Positions 23,421 through 32,140 are shown, numbered from the stretch's first letter. The stretch is 47,568 nt of DNA from Streptomyces canus 299MFChir4.1 (GCF_000383615.1 NZ_KB911610.1:60635-108202); one strand, 5' to 3'. Translations and numbers: made by a program. Notes: a model not told the origin generated them from the letters alone.

Positions 23421-23469
23421 TGTCCACGGCCACGGGGAGGACGTGGGCCGGGCCCGGGCGGCGGGTTGT

Positions 23470-24687
23470 TCACGCATGCGGCGGCCCGGGTGCCGTCGGG
23501 CGGAAGAAGCGCGCCATGGTCACCAGGGCCACGGCGAGGGCAGCGGGTATCGCGTAGGCGATGCGGAAGTGGCCCGTAGCCCCCAGACCCCCGCTCGCGC
23601 CGGCTCCGACGAGCACGCCGACGTAGTTGAAGACATTGAGCCGGGCCAGCACCGTCTCGGGGGCACCGGGTCGCAGCCGGCCGGCCGCGGCGACGCACAA
23701 CGGGATCAGCGCGGCGACTCCGAGGCCCGCGCAGCATGCCGCGACGACCGCGTACGGCCAGCTCGGGGCCACCGCCAGACCGGCCAGGGCGACGGCCGCG
23801 AGCAGGGCCGCGGCGCGGACCACCGCCACCGGCCCGACCCGGCGCACCATGAGGTCGGCGCCCGCCCGGCCGGTCACCGTGCCCGCCTGGTAGGCCGCGT
23901 ACGCGAGCGGCGCGGCGGCCAGGGACGCGGCGAGCGTGTGGTGAAGGTAGGCCGTCGACCAGGCCGAGATCGTGGAGTCGACGACGTAGGCGACGAGCAG
24001 AACGACACCGAAGGGGACGAGCCGCGCCCACACCCGCCGCCCCGGGATCTCGTCGTCCGGCGCAGGTCGGTCGCTGGACGAGGAGGGCACGGGCGCGAGG
24101 GCGTGGGGCCGGACGGTCAGCGCCAGGAGGGCCACGAGTACGGGGTGCGCGGTCAGGACGTACTGGACAGGCCAGCCCAGCCGGGAAAGGCCCGCCGTCA
24201 GCAGCGCGGCTGCCACGCCCGCGGCGCTCCATGCGGCGTAGAAGGAGGAGAGGATGCTGCGCCCGTAGTGGCGTTCGACGGTGGCCGCGCGGGTGTTGAC
24301 GGACACGTCGATGGCGCCCAGCGCCAGCCCGAAGAGGACGTACGCCGCCGAGGCGGCGGCCCGGCCGGGTGCCCACGCCACGGACAGCAGGGTCGCGGCC
24401 GCGGTCAGCACCGCCGCGCGCATGACGGCGACGGGACCCCAGCGGCGTACGGCGGCCAGACCCGCGAAGCTGCCGACACCCGCAGCCAGGGTCAGGGCGA
24501 TCGTGAGGGCGGTCATCGCCAGGGACGACAGCCCCAGACGGCTCTCCACGGCGGGCACGGTGGTGGACACGGCGGCCACCGCCACGCCCTGAGCGGCGAA
24601 CACCGTGGCCGTGACCCGACGGGCTCCCGCGAGCGAGCCGCCGCTCGCGGACCGGGGCGGAGCCGTCGCTCCGACGGATGCGGTCAT
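23470..24687 (-). CDS. MFS transporter
   Basis: 405 residues from ATG 24687, which has AGGAAGAGG upstream. About twelve hydrophobic helices. The loop after helix 2 (RRWGPVAVMRAAVL) resembles the MFS A-motif region, and a homologous loop sits between helices 8 and 9 (RRVGPVAVVRAAAL). A charged central loop (SSSDRPAPDDEIPGRR) separates the halves. It resembles fucose-permease/drug-efflux-type carriers; the substrate is unknown. It stands alone, divergent from the monooxygenase operon across a long repetitive gap. Confidence 0.85.
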   Translation of the reverse strand: MTASVGATAPPRSASGGSLAGARRVTATVFAAQGVAVAAVSTTVPAVESRLGLSSLAMTALTIALTLAAGVGSFAGLAAVRRWGPVAVMRAAVLTAAATLLSVAWAPGRAAASAAYVLFGLALGAIDVSVNTRAATVERHYGRSILSSFYAAWSAAGVAAALLTAGLSRLGWPVQYVLTAHPVLVALLALTVRPHALAPVPSSSSDRPAPDDEIPGRRVWARLVPFGVVLLVAYVVDSTISAWSTAYLHHTLAASLAAAPLAYAAYQAGTVTGRAGADLMVRRVGPVAVVRAAALLAAVALAGLAVAPSWPYAVVAACCAGLGVAALIPLCVAAAGRLRPGAPETVLARLNVFNYVGVLVGAGASGGLGATGHFRIAYAIPAALAVALVTMARFFRPTAPGPPHA

Positions 24688-24799
24688 GGGGGACCCTCTT
24701 CCTGACACGGACCGTGGACGGGCCGGCGTGCGCGAATGGGAGCAACGGTAGAAATCCGAACCGACTCGCTGGAGGGCACCGACGGCCACACGGGGGACC

Positions 24800-25130
24800 C
24801 TGGCGGCCAGCAGCGGGCGGCCCGGGGCCGGTAGCCGATGACTTCGGCCTCAACAGCCCACGCCGGCCGGTGTCGGGGAACCGACGGTTCGAGTGGCCGG
24901 GAGCCGATGGCTCGGGTGGCCGGAAGGCGCCAGCCCAGGAGCCAGGAGCGAAGCGAGCGGACCGAGGAACCGACAGCCCGAACAACCGGGAGCCGACGGC
25001 CCGGGCGACCAGGAGCCAACAGCCCCATGGCCAAGAGCGAAAGGCCCAGGGGCAGGGACCGAGGGCGCGCGCGGCCGGAAACGGGCGGCCGGGGGCCGGG
25101 AGCCGACAGCCCGGCAGTCGCGAAACCGAC
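24800..25130 (+). repeat. Degenerate repeat-rich stretch between MFS and monooxygenase genes
   Basis: The 634-bp gap 24688-25321 has no credible gene. Much of it is imperfect copies of a ~25-30-bp motif, GGGAGCCGACGGCCCGG with variants GGAACCGACAGCCCG, GGAGCCAACAGCCCC and GGGAGCCGACAGCCCGG. All frames through it give low-complexity Arg/Gly/Pro/Ala text. Confidence 0.6.
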
Positions 25131-25270
25131 GGGCTGGGGGTGTCTCATGGGGCGGGTTCGCCGTCGGCCGGGTGGCAAGGGCATCGGTCTGTGGCGCGCC
25201 GGGACGGTCAGTGGGCTGGCCGCCGCAGCCCCCTTTGTGGCCGCACGGGCCAGTCCGCCGGTGCTTGCGC

Positions 25271-25282
25271 GCTGCCTAAGTT
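25271..25282 (+). promoter_or_regulatory. Promoter of the monooxygenase operon (GCTGCC-TAAGTT)
   Basis: TAAGTT is a plausible -10 box. The nine bases GCTGCCTAA recur at the AraC gene promoter (29018-29026), suggesting shared control. The start GTG 25322 has a strong AGGAGGTGG. Confidence 0.45.
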
Positions 25283-25321
25283 CCTCCCACGCCGAAAGTG
25301 GCGACGACAGGAGGTGGACTT

Positions 25322-26668
25322 GTGAAGGAGTCCGAATTCGACACGTGTGTCATCGGTGCCGGCCCCGCTGGGCTGGCGGTGGCACGGGCGCTCGGTGAGC
25401 GACGGCTTCCCTACACGCACATCGAGCGGCACACCGGTCCGGGTGGCCTGTGGGACATCGACAACCCGGGCAGCCCGATGTACGAGTCAGCCCATTTCGT
25501 CTCCAGCAAGACCCTCTCGGGGTTCGGAGGCTGGCCGATGCCCGACCACTTCGCCGACTACCCGCCGCGGCGGCAGATCCTGTCGTATCTGACGTCGTTC
25601 GCCGACGCGTACGGGCTGTCGGAACGCATCGAGTTCGGCACCGCGGTGCGTGACGTGGCGAAGAACGCGGACGGCACCTGGACGGTCACCCGTGCCGACG
25701 GGCGCGCCAGCCGGCACGCGCAGGTGGTGGTCTGCACCGGCTCGCAGTGGCACCCCAGCATCCCCGAGATCCCGGGTGACTTCAGCGGCGAGATCCGGCA
25801 CACGGTCGGCTACCGCAGCAGCGACGAACTGCGAGGCAAGCGAGTCCTGGTGGTCGGCGCCGGCAACTCCGGCTGCGACATCGCCTGCGACGCGGCCCGT
25901 GCCGCCGACCACGCGGAGATCAGCATGCGCCGCGGCTACTGGTTCATCCCCAAGCACCTGTTCGGCAGGCCCGTGGACACCCTCGAAGGCGTCGGTCCGC
26001 GGCTGCCGAAGTGGCTGGAGCAGAGGGTGTTCGGCGCGCTCCTGCGGATCGTCAACGGCGATCCGACCCGCCTCGGCCTGCAGAAGCCGGACCACAAGCT
26101 CTTCGAGACCCACCCCACGGTCAACTCGATGCTCCTGCACCACCTGCAGCACGGCGACATCACCGCGCGGCCGGGCGTCACGCGTGCCGAGGGCAGCACC
26201 GTCCACTTCACCGACGGCAGCAGCAACGACTTCGACCTGATCCTGATGGCGACCGGCTATGTGCACAAAGTGCCCGTCGCGCAGGCCTACTTCGGCGACG
26301 AGCAGCACCCCGACCTGTACCTGTCGTCGTTCTCCCGCGAGCACGAGGGGCTGTTCGGCGTCGGCTTCATCGAGACCAACTCCGGCGCCTACCAACTCTT
26401 CGACACCCAGGCGCAGCTGATCGCCGGCTTCGTCCAGGACACCCGCCGGGGCCTGCCGAACGCCGAGCGGTTCGCCCGCATGGTCCGCGGTGACCGCCCG
26501 GACCTGAGCGGCGGTCTGCGGTTCGTGGACTCCCCGCGCCACACCGGCTACGTCGACAGCGCCGCATACACCAAGTACGTCACCAAGGTCGCCGCCGCCA
26601 TGGGCTGGCCCACCGAGGGCCGTCCGCCGGCCATGCGGGCCGTCGGCAGCAAGGAGACGGTGGCATGA
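25322..26668 (+). CDS. Flavin-containing monooxygenase (FMO/Baeyer-Villiger type)
   Basis: 448 residues from GTG 25322, set by AGGAGGTGG. The FAD-binding GxGxxG is G12-A-G-P-A-G17 and the NADPH-binding one G179-A-G-N-S-G184; ATGYV toward the C-terminus is the usual third motif. The linker FxGxxxHxxx(Y/F) fingerprint is degenerate here (FSGEIRHTVGY, about 158-168). Related to M. tuberculosis MymA and ethionamide-activating-type enzymes acting on hydrophobic ketones, sulfides or fatty-acid derivatives. First gene of an operon with SDR and ALDH (ATGA overlap with the SDR), regulated by a linked AraC protein, as at mymA/virS. Confidence 0.9.
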   Translation: MKESEFDTCVIGAGPAGLAVARALGERRLPYTHIERHTGPGGLWDIDNPGSPMYESAHFVSSKTLSGFGGWPMPDHFADYPPRRQILSYLTSFADAYGLSERIEFGTAVRDVAKNADGTWTVTRADGRASRHAQVVVCTGSQWHPSIPEIPGDFSGEIRHTVGYRSSDELRGKRVLVVGAGNSGCDIACDAARAADHAEISMRRGYWFIPKHLFGRPVDTLEGVGPRLPKWLEQRVFGALLRIVNGDPTRLGLQKPDHKLFETHPTVNSMLLHHLQHGDITARPGVTRAEGSTVHFTDGSSNDFDLILMATGYVHKVPVAQAYFGDEQHPDLYLSSFSREHEGLFGVGFIETNSGAYQLFDTQAQLIAGFVQDTRRGLPNAERFARMVRGDRPDLSGGLRFVDSPRHTGYVDSAAYTKYVTKVAAAMGWPTEGRPPAMRAVGSKETVA

Positions 26669-27543
26669 GCGGCTACGACTACACCGGCAAGGTGATGCTG
26701 GTGACCGGTGGCGCGGGTGGCATCGGCAGCGCGCTGTGCCGGCGGTTCGCGATCGGCGGCGCGGTGTGCGTCGTCGCCGACATCGACGGTGAGCGCGCGC
26801 GGCGGGTCGCGGACAGCCTGCCCGGCACCGGTCACCTGGGCCTCGGCTGCGACCTGCTGGACCGGGCCGGGGTCGCGGACCTCTTCGAACGGGTCGGCGC
26901 CGAATTCGGCCGCCTAGATGTGCTGGTCAACAACGTCGGTATGACCAGCACCGAGCGGTTCGACGTGCGCCCGGTGGAGACCATCGAGCGGGAGATCGAC
27001 CTCAACATGATCTCCCCGCTGGTGGCCACCCGCCTGGCCGTTCCCCTGCTGAGGGCCTCCGCCGATCCCCGCGTCGTCACCACGGTGTCCCTCGCCGGCA
27101 TCTTCCCCCAGGGGGAGACTCCGATCTACGCGGCGTCGAAGTTCGGGTTGCGCGGCGCGATGCTGTCCATCGCCCTCGACCTGGGCACCAAGGGCATTCG
27201 TGTCGGCTCGGTGCTGCCGTCGGCCACCGACACCCCGATGCTGCGCCGGGAGGCCGTCGACGGCGGCAACTCCCTGCAGTTCCAGGACCCGCCGCAGCAG
27301 CCGTCCGACGTCGTCGCCGCGGTGGTGAGCCTGCTCGACCGGCCGCGGCTCGAAGCGTATCCACGCGTCGGTGAATCGCTCCTGGTCCGCTTCTCCATGC
27401 TGGTGCCGAACCTTCTCCCCAGCCTTCTCCCGCTCTTCCGCAAGCGCGGCGAACGCGGCCTGGCCCGGTATCTGGAGGACCTGCGGCGCAGAGGACTGGC
27501 CCGGCAGGTCGACGGCGGCTGGGAACTGGTGAAGGAGGCATGA
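26665..27543 (+). CDS. Short-chain dehydrogenase/reductase
   Basis: 292 residues; the start overlaps the upstream stop (ATGA). Rossmann nucleotide motif T14-G-G-A-G-G-I-G21, NNVG in the fourth strand and catalytic Y155-A-A-S-K159 with a preceding Ser in V-S-L-A-G. A C-terminal extension of about 50 residues with a hydrophobic patch (LLPSLLPLF) and a basic tail resembles SadH-type SDRs of the mymA operon, which may contact membrane or lipid. Likely oxidises or reduces the monooxygenase product or substrate using NAD(P). Confidence 0.9.
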   Translation: MSGYDYTGKVMLVTGGAGGIGSALCRRFAIGGAVCVVADIDGERARRVADSLPGTGHLGLGCDLLDRAGVADLFERVGAEFGRLDVLVNNVGMTSTERFDVRPVETIEREIDLNMISPLVATRLAVPLLRASADPRVVTTVSLAGIFPQGETPIYAASKFGLRGAMLSIALDLGTKGIRVGSVLPSATDTPMLRREAVDGGNSLQFQDPPQQPSDVVAAVVSLLDRPRLEAYPRVGESLLVRFSMLVPNLLPSLLPLFRKRGERGLARYLEDLRRRGLARQVDGGWELVKEA

Positions 27544-27545
27544 CC

Positions 27546-28997
27546 ATGACCATGAACACGGACACGGACACGGACACGGACACCCGCCCGGACGACCGCC
27601 TGCTCACCGTCATCAATCCGGCCACCGGGGAGACCCTCGACACCCTGCCCGCCGCCACCGCGGGCGAGGTGGACACGGCCGTGGACCGGGCGCGCCGCGT
27701 CTTCGACAGCGGGGTGTGGGCGGCTCGGCCGCCCCGGGAGCGGGCCGCGGTCCTGTTGCGCCTCGCCGAACTGATGGAGCGCGACGCCGCGATCCTGGCC
27801 CGCCTGGACTGCGAGGACGCGGGCAAACCCATCACGGAGTGCCGTACCGGCGATGTGCCGGGCGCGATCGAGTCGATCCGCTGGTTCGCGGAGGCGGCCG
27901 ACAAGGTCTTCGGCCGCACCGCCCCCACCGGCCACGACCACCTGGGTCTGATGAGCCGGGAACCCGTCGGAGCGGTCGCCGCCGTCCTCCCCTGGAACTA
28001 CCCGCTCGCCATGGCCGCCTGGAAGATCGGGCCCGCCCTCGCCGCGGGCAACAGCCTGCTGCTCAAGCCTGCCGAGGCGACCCCGCGCTCGGCCCTCCAC
28101 GTGGCCCGGCTGGCGACGGAGGCGGGACTGCCGGACGGCACCCTCGCCGTGCTGCCCGGCCACGGCGCGGAAGCCGGCCGGGCGCTCGCCCGCCACCCCG
28201 GGATCGGCGCACTCTCGTTCACCGGCTCGACGGCGACCGGACGGCGGATCCTGGCCGACGCCGCGGAGACCAACTTCAAGCGGGTCTCCCTGGAGATGGG
28301 CGGCAAGAGTCCCCAGGTGCTGATGCCGGACGCGCTCGACTTCGGCGTCGACCTCATCGACGACATGATCGCGGCCGCGTTCCTGACGATGGGCCAGAAC
28401 TGCACGGCCGGCTCCCGGATCCTGGTCCACGAGGACATCGCCGCCGAGGTCGTCGCACGGTTCACGGCCGCCGCCGGGGCCCTGGTCATCGGCGACCCGG
28501 CCGAGCCGGACACCCGTATGGGACCGCTGATCAGCAGCGCGGCGCGAGACCGGGTCGCCCGCGCCGTGGACGAGGCGGTCGCCGCCGGAGCCGTGGCCCA
28601 CACCGCCGGGCTGCCGGCGGGCCTGCACCCGCACGGGGCCTACTACCCGCCCACCGTCGTCGTCGGCGCCCCCGACGGCAGCCGGGTCCTCACCGAGGAA
28701 CTGTTCGGTCCCGTGGTCACCGTCCAGACCTTCGCCTCCGAGCAGAAGGCGATCCGGACGGCGAACGCCACCCCTTACGGCCTTGCCGCCTCGCTGTGGA
28801 CCCACGACCTCGACACCGCCTTCCGCCTCGCCCGCGGCATCCAGGCGGGAGTGGTCTCCGTCAACTCCTACAGCGAGGGCGACATCACCGCCCCCTTCGG
28901 TGGGTGGAAACAGTCCGGATTCGGCGGGGCGGAGCGGTCCACCGACGCCTTCGCGCAGTGGACCAGGGAGAAGACCGTCTGGATCCGTACCCGCTAG
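27546..28997 (+). CDS. Aldehyde dehydrogenase
   Basis: 483 residues from ATG 27546. That start stands 7 nt after GGAGG; ATG 27540 overlaps the SDR stop but is only 1 nt from the ribosome site. Catalytic Cys286 in G-Q-N-C-T-A-G-S, general base Glu250 in L-E-M-G-G-K-S-P-Q, cofactor motif F-T-G-S-T-A-T-G-R. It resembles betaine/gamma-aminobutyraldehyde-type NAD-dependent enzymes, but the operon suggests a lipid or terpenoid aldehyde. The N-terminus carries a (Thr-Asp) run coded by a six-base repeat. Confidence 0.9.
   Translation: MTMNTDTDTDTDTRPDDRLLTVINPATGETLDTLPAATAGEVDTAVDRARRVFDSGVWAARPPRERAAVLLRLAELMERDAAILARLDCEDAGKPITECRTGDVPGAIESIRWFAEAADKVFGRTAPTGHDHLGLMSREPVGAVAAVLPWNYPLAMAAWKIGPALAAGNSLLLKPAEATPRSALHVARLATEAGLPDGTLAVLPGHGAEAGRALARHPGIGALSFTGSTATGRRILADAAETNFKRVSLEMGGKSPQVLMPDALDFGVDLIDDMIAAAFLTMGQNCTAGSRILVHEDIAAEVVARFTAAAGALVIGDPAEPDTRMGPLISSAARDRVARAVDEAVAAGAVAHTAGLPAGLHPHGAYYPPTVVVGAPDGSRVLTEELFGPVVTVQTFASEQKAIRTANATPYGLAASLWTHDLDTAFRLARGIQAGVVSVNSYSEGDITAPFGGWKQSGFGGAERSTDAFAQWTREKTVWIRTR
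27556..27584 (+). repeat. 6-bp tandem repeat coding (Thr-Asp)n in the aldehyde dehydrogenase
   Basis: Nearly five units of ACGGAC in-frame near the N-terminus. Slippage would change length without a frameshift. Confidence 0.75.
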
Positions 28998-29017
28998 CGC
29001 GGCCGAAACCGGACGTG

Positions 29018-29029
29018 GCTGCCTAAAGT
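29018..29029 (+). promoter_or_regulatory. Promoter of the AraC regulator gene (GCTGCC-TAAAGT)
   Basis: TAAAGT is a likely -10 box. The preceding GCTGCC and first TAA match the operon promoter at 25271. Confidence 0.45.
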
Positions 29030-29057
29030 GGTCGCGAGTACGGCCCTGGAGAGACCC

Positions 29058-30164
29058 ATGACCGAGGCACCCCGTCCGGAGAACGGCACCACCCGCAGCA
29101 CGTCGGCGACGATCTCCCCGAACATTCTGCGCTACCTGGACCAGATCACCGAGGAGTACGGAGTCGACCTGAAGCCGGAACTGGCCCGGGTCGGTCTCAC
29201 CGAGACCCTGATGCGCTCGGCGGCCCTGCACGTCTCGTACCGCCAGGGCAGTGCCGTCATCCGCCGCGCTGTCGAACTCACCGGGGACGAGAACCTGGGC
29301 CTGCGGGTAGGAGCCGCGCAGCACCTCACCGCCTGGGGGCTGGTGGGCTTCGCCATGCTCGCCAGCGACACCCTCCAGGTCGCCATCGAGGCGGGGGTGC
29401 GCTTCCAGAACGTGTCCGGGGCGATGACGGTCTGGTCGGCGGGCCGGGAGGGCTCCGGCTACGTGGTCCGAGCCGACCTCCCGGACCCGATGGTCGACCC
29501 GAACGTCGCCGTCTTCCTTGTCGAGGAGGCGTTCTCGAGCGTCGTCACCCTGGGCCGCCTCGCCGCCGACGCCGGCCTCGCACCCCAGGAGGTCCACTTC
29601 GCCTTCGCCGCCCCGCGCGACGTCCAGCCCTTCCACGACCTCTTCCGCTGCCCCCTGCACTTCGGCGCCTCCCACAACCGGCTGGTGGTACCGCAGGCAT
29701 GGATCAACCGGCCGATGCCGGGCCGCGATCCGGTCACCTACGCCTCGGCCCTCGAACTCCTCGAAGGGCAGATGGCCTCCCGCCGTCGTCAGCAGGACCT
29801 GCTGGAAATCCTGGAGATCTCCGTCGCGCAGAGCCTCCCGGCCGTCCCCTCCTTCTCCGAGCAGGCCCGCATACACGCGTCGAGCGAGCGGACACTGCGC
29901 CGGCGCCTGGCCGGCTGCGGCACCTCCTATGAGGCGATCGTCGACGGCGTCCGCCGTGAGCGCGTCGAACAGCTCCTGCACCGCCCTCACCTCACCCTCC
30001 GCGAGGTGGCCCGCCAGGCGGGCTTCTCCGACGAACGCGCCCTGCGCCGCGCTGTCCGCCGCTGGCACGGCATGGCACCGTTGCAACTGCGCGAGGGCTT
30101 CTCCTCGGAGACGGCGGGAACAACGCCGAGTCAGGGGCGCGGGGAACTACGCGACCAGCCGTAA
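29058..30164 (+). CDS. AraC-family regulator, VirS/OruR type
   Basis: 368 residues from ATG 29058, with GGAGAG upstream. The N-terminal ~220 residues are the arabinose-operon-regulator-like ligand domain (PF12625 type), and the C-terminal double helix-turn-helix includes SERTLRRRLAGCGTSYEAIVD and LREVARQAGFSDERALRRAVRRW. This architecture is that of VirS, the activator of the mymA operon, and the neighbours (FMO, SDR, ALDH) match. It likely activates the operon 25322-28997; the shared GCTGCCTAA near both promoters may reflect its site (inference). Confidence 0.88.
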   Translation: MTEAPRPENGTTRSTSATISPNILRYLDQITEEYGVDLKPELARVGLTETLMRSAALHVSYRQGSAVIRRAVELTGDENLGLRVGAAQHLTAWGLVGFAMLASDTLQVAIEAGVRFQNVSGAMTVWSAGREGSGYVVRADLPDPMVDPNVAVFLVEEAFSSVVTLGRLAADAGLAPQEVHFAFAAPRDVQPFHDLFRCPLHFGASHNRLVVPQAWINRPMPGRDPVTYASALELLEGQMASRRRQQDLLEILEISVAQSLPAVPSFSEQARIHASSERTLRRRLAGCGTSYEAIVDGVRRERVEQLLHRPHLTLREVARQAGFSDERALRRAVRRWHGMAPLQLREGFSSETAGTTPSQGRGELRDQP

Positions 30165-30230
30165 CCGGTTGTCGTGCACATACGACACCTGTCGTGCTCA
30201 GGCGCAAGAGCCCACGGAGTGGCGTGACAC

Positions 30231-30278
30231 ACTATTGCAAGCGGCTGCTTGCAATAGTTAGCGCGAGTGGTGCACAGT
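30231..30278 (+). promoter_or_regulatory. Operator and leaderless promoter of the XRE-hbhA-like operon
   Basis: Perfect inverted repeat with 11-bp arms ACTATTGCAAG (30231-30241) and CTTGCAATAGT (30248-30258), 6-nt centre. TTGCAA (30249-30254) is a good -35 box inside the right arm; 18 bp on comes CACAGT (30273-30278) as -10, then 6 nt and ATG 30285. A bound repressor would cover the -35, so autoregulation by the XRE protein is likely. Confidence 0.7.
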
Positions 30279-30284
30279 GGACGC

Positions 30285-30872
30285 ATGGCATCGCTCAACG
30301 TCGGCAATCTCGGTGACTATCTGCGTGAACAGCGGCGCACTGCGCAGCTGTCGCTCAGGCAGCTCGCCGATGCCGCCGGGGTGTCCAATCCGTATCTGAG
30401 CCAGATCGAGCGCGGGCTGCGCAAGCCGAGCGCGGAGGTGTTGCAGCAGGTCGCCAAGGCCCTGCGGATCTCCGCCGAGACGCTGTACGTGCGGGCCGGC
30501 ATCCTCGACGCCGAGCGCGACCGGGACGACGTGGAGACACGTGCGGTCATCCTCGCCGATCCCACGCTCAACGAGCGGCAGAAGCAGGTGCTGCTCCAGA
30601 TCTACGAGTCCTTCCGCAAGGAGAACGGCTTCGAGATCGCCCCGCCGGACGCGGCTCCCGCGCCGGGCGACGGGCAGAGCGACCTGTCGGACGACGGTAC
30701 GGCGGACACCCGGGCGGACCTTCGGGACGACGACGTCCCGGCCGGCGGGGACCCCGACGGGACCACCGCGATACGTCAGGCCCGCCGGCCCCGCGGCACC
30801 CGCAAGCCCCGCACCACCAAGACCCCCAAGACCGACGGCAGCGACGCCGACCCGCAGCAGACGGCCAGTTGA
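30285..30872 (+). CDS. XRE-family regulator linked to hbhA-like gene
   Basis: 195 residues. The N-terminal helix-turn-helix is clear: LGDYLREQRRTAQLSLRQLADAAGVSNPYLSQIERGLRKPSAEVLQQVAKAL (about 10-60). A helical region to about 115 follows, then a disordered acidic-to-basic tail ending PRGTRKPRTTKTPK. It matches the Rv0474 type, which in mycobacteria sits just before hbhA; here too the HbhA-like gene follows. Probably an autorepressor through the palindrome at 30231-30258. The long tail is an addition to the usual fold. Confidence 0.87.
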   Translation: MASLNVGNLGDYLREQRRTAQLSLRQLADAAGVSNPYLSQIERGLRKPSAEVLQQVAKALRISAETLYVRAGILDAERDRDDVETRAVILADPTLNERQKQVLLQIYESFRKENGFEIAPPDAAPAPGDGQSDLSDDGTADTRADLRDDDVPAGGDPDGTTAIRQARRPRGTRKPRTTKTPKTDGSDADPQQTAS

Positions 30873-30961
30873 GACCGACACGGTCCGACGGCCCGAGCAC
30901 GCCGACAGGCACCGCGGGACCCAAAACCCTCATCAGAAAGCGACCCGGGAGGACCATCACC

Positions 30962-31636
30962 ATGGCCATCACCGACGACATCCGCAAGGCCGTCAAGGAC
31001 CCGACCCCGCTCTACTTCCTCGCCGGCGCCGGTGACCTGGCCTTCCAGGAGGCCAAGAAGGTGCCCGGCCTGGTGGAGCAGCTGCGCGCCGAGGCGCCGG
31101 CCCGTATCGAGGCCGTGCGCGGCACCGACCCGAAGGCGGTCCAGGAGAAGGCCCAGGCCCGTGCCAAGGAGGCCGGCGCCAAGGTCAAGGAGACGCAGGA
31201 GACCCTGCAGACCAAGGTCAACGAGTTCCTGGGCGCCCTCGACGGTGACCTGAAGAAGCTCGGCAGCACGCTCGACGCGGACCTGAAGAAGCTCGGCGAG
31301 TCCGCCCAGGACCTCGCCCTGCGCAGTGTCGGCGTCGCGGCCGAGTACGCCGTCAAGGCCCGCGAGGCCTACGAGAAGGTCGCCGAGCACGGCGAGCAGG
31401 CCGTCAAGACCTGGCGCGGCGAGGCCGCCGAGGAGATCGAGGAACTGGCGATCGCCGTCGAGCCGAACGCCGAGCCGGCCGAGGCCAAGGAGTCGGCGAC
31501 CGTGACTCCGGTCGCGAAGCCGGTCACGCCCGCCACGGCCGCCGCCCCGGCCCAGGAGAAGAAGACGGCCCCCGTCGCGAAGAAGACGGCGCCGCGCAAG
31601 ACCACCCCGGCGAAGAAGACCCCGCCCGCCAAGTAA
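30962..31636 (+). CDS. HbhA-like helical protein with lysine-rich tail
   Basis: 224 residues from ATG 30962, which has GGGAGG upstream. Residues 1-10 precede a short hydrophobic patch (PLYFLAGAGDLA). Residues 30-160 are amphipathic coiled coil with repeated QEKAQARAKEAGAKVKETQ and DLKKLG units. The C-terminus alternates K-K, P and A (TAPVAKKTAPRKTTPAKK), like the heparin-binding tail of mycobacterial HbhA. In mycobacteria HbhA is a surface adhesin also tied to lipid bodies; in a saprophyte the role may be envelope or polar-growth related. No signal peptide, as in HbhA. Confidence 0.82.
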   Translation: MAITDDIRKAVKDPTPLYFLAGAGDLAFQEAKKVPGLVEQLRAEAPARIEAVRGTDPKAVQEKAQARAKEAGAKVKETQETLQTKVNEFLGALDGDLKKLGSTLDADLKKLGESAQDLALRSVGVAAEYAVKAREAYEKVAEHGEQAVKTWRGEAAEEIEELAIAVEPNAEPAEAKESATVTPVAKPVTPATAAAPAQEKKTAPVAKKTAPRKTTPAKKTPPAK

Positions 31637-31661
31637 GGCACCGCGGGACACGCAGGACGCC

Positions 31662-31690
31662 GGGCCGGGCACTTACCGAGTGCCCGGCCC
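31662..31690. terminator. Hairpin after the hbhA-like gene
   Basis: Perfect 12-bp arms GGGCCGGGCACT (31662-31673) and AGTGCCCGGCCC (31679-31690) with a 5-nt loop. No T-tract. Confidence 0.65.
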
Positions 31691-31773
31691 GTTCTGCGGG
31701 TAGCGACCTTGCGGGAGCGGGTACGGTGACCGCGTAATCGCGAAATGACGAGCCGAGTCGGGTGGTGGACGTT

Positions 31774-32118
31774 GTGCTGATGCAGGGGTTCGCAGGCTTC
31801 ATGTGGCTGCTGAGCATGGCCCTGATCGTTTTCAGCGGCTTCGCGCTGTTCGACGCGGCCATCCGCCGCGAGGACGCCTACCGAGCGGCCGACAAGAAGA
31901 CCAAGCCCTTCTGGCTGATCATCCTCGGGCTCGCCTTCGTGGTGAACCTGATCTTCAACATCCTGTCGTTCCTGCCGATCATCGGCCTCATCGCGACGAT
32001 CGTCTACATGGTCGACGTGCGCCCGGCGATCCGCGCCCTCCCGGGCGGCGGCCGCAGCGGCCGGGGCAGGGGTTCGAGCAGTGACGGCCCTTACGGCCCG
32101 TACAACGGGGGCCGCTAG
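31774..32118 (+). CDS. DUF2516 membrane protein
   Basis: 114 residues from GTG 31774; GTG 31762 or ATG 31780 are also possible, the GGTGGTGG upstream fitting the later ones. Two transmembrane helices (about 5-30 and 47-75) flank the conserved A-I-R-R-E-D-A-Y-R-A-A-D-K-K-T-K-P-F-W loop typical of DUF2516; a Gly/Arg/Ser-rich cytoplasmic tail follows. It corresponds to Rv0476, which follows hbhA in mycobacteria. A separate promoter (TACGGT, 31717-31722) may drive it. Function unknown. Confidence 0.82.
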   Translation: MLMQGFAGFMWLLSMALIVFSGFALFDAAIRREDAYRAADKKTKPFWLIILGLAFVVNLIFNILSFLPIIGLIATIVYMVDVRPAIRALPGGGRSGRGRGSSSDGPYGPYNGGR

Positions 32119-32121
32119 AAA

Positions 32122-32140
32122 CGCGCCCCGTCAGGGCGCG
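32122..32140. terminator. Hairpin between convergent DUF2516 and PP2C genes
   Basis: 7-bp arms CGCGCCC (32122-32128) and GGGCGCG (32134-32140), 5-nt loop, usable in both directions. Confidence 0.5.

Noticed and set aside
27126..30086. A 986-codon reverse-strand open frame opposite SDR, ALDH and AraC genes
   Set aside because: It mirrors real genes with correct motifs on the forward strand; long antisense frames are a GC-bias artefact, and its text is low-complexity.
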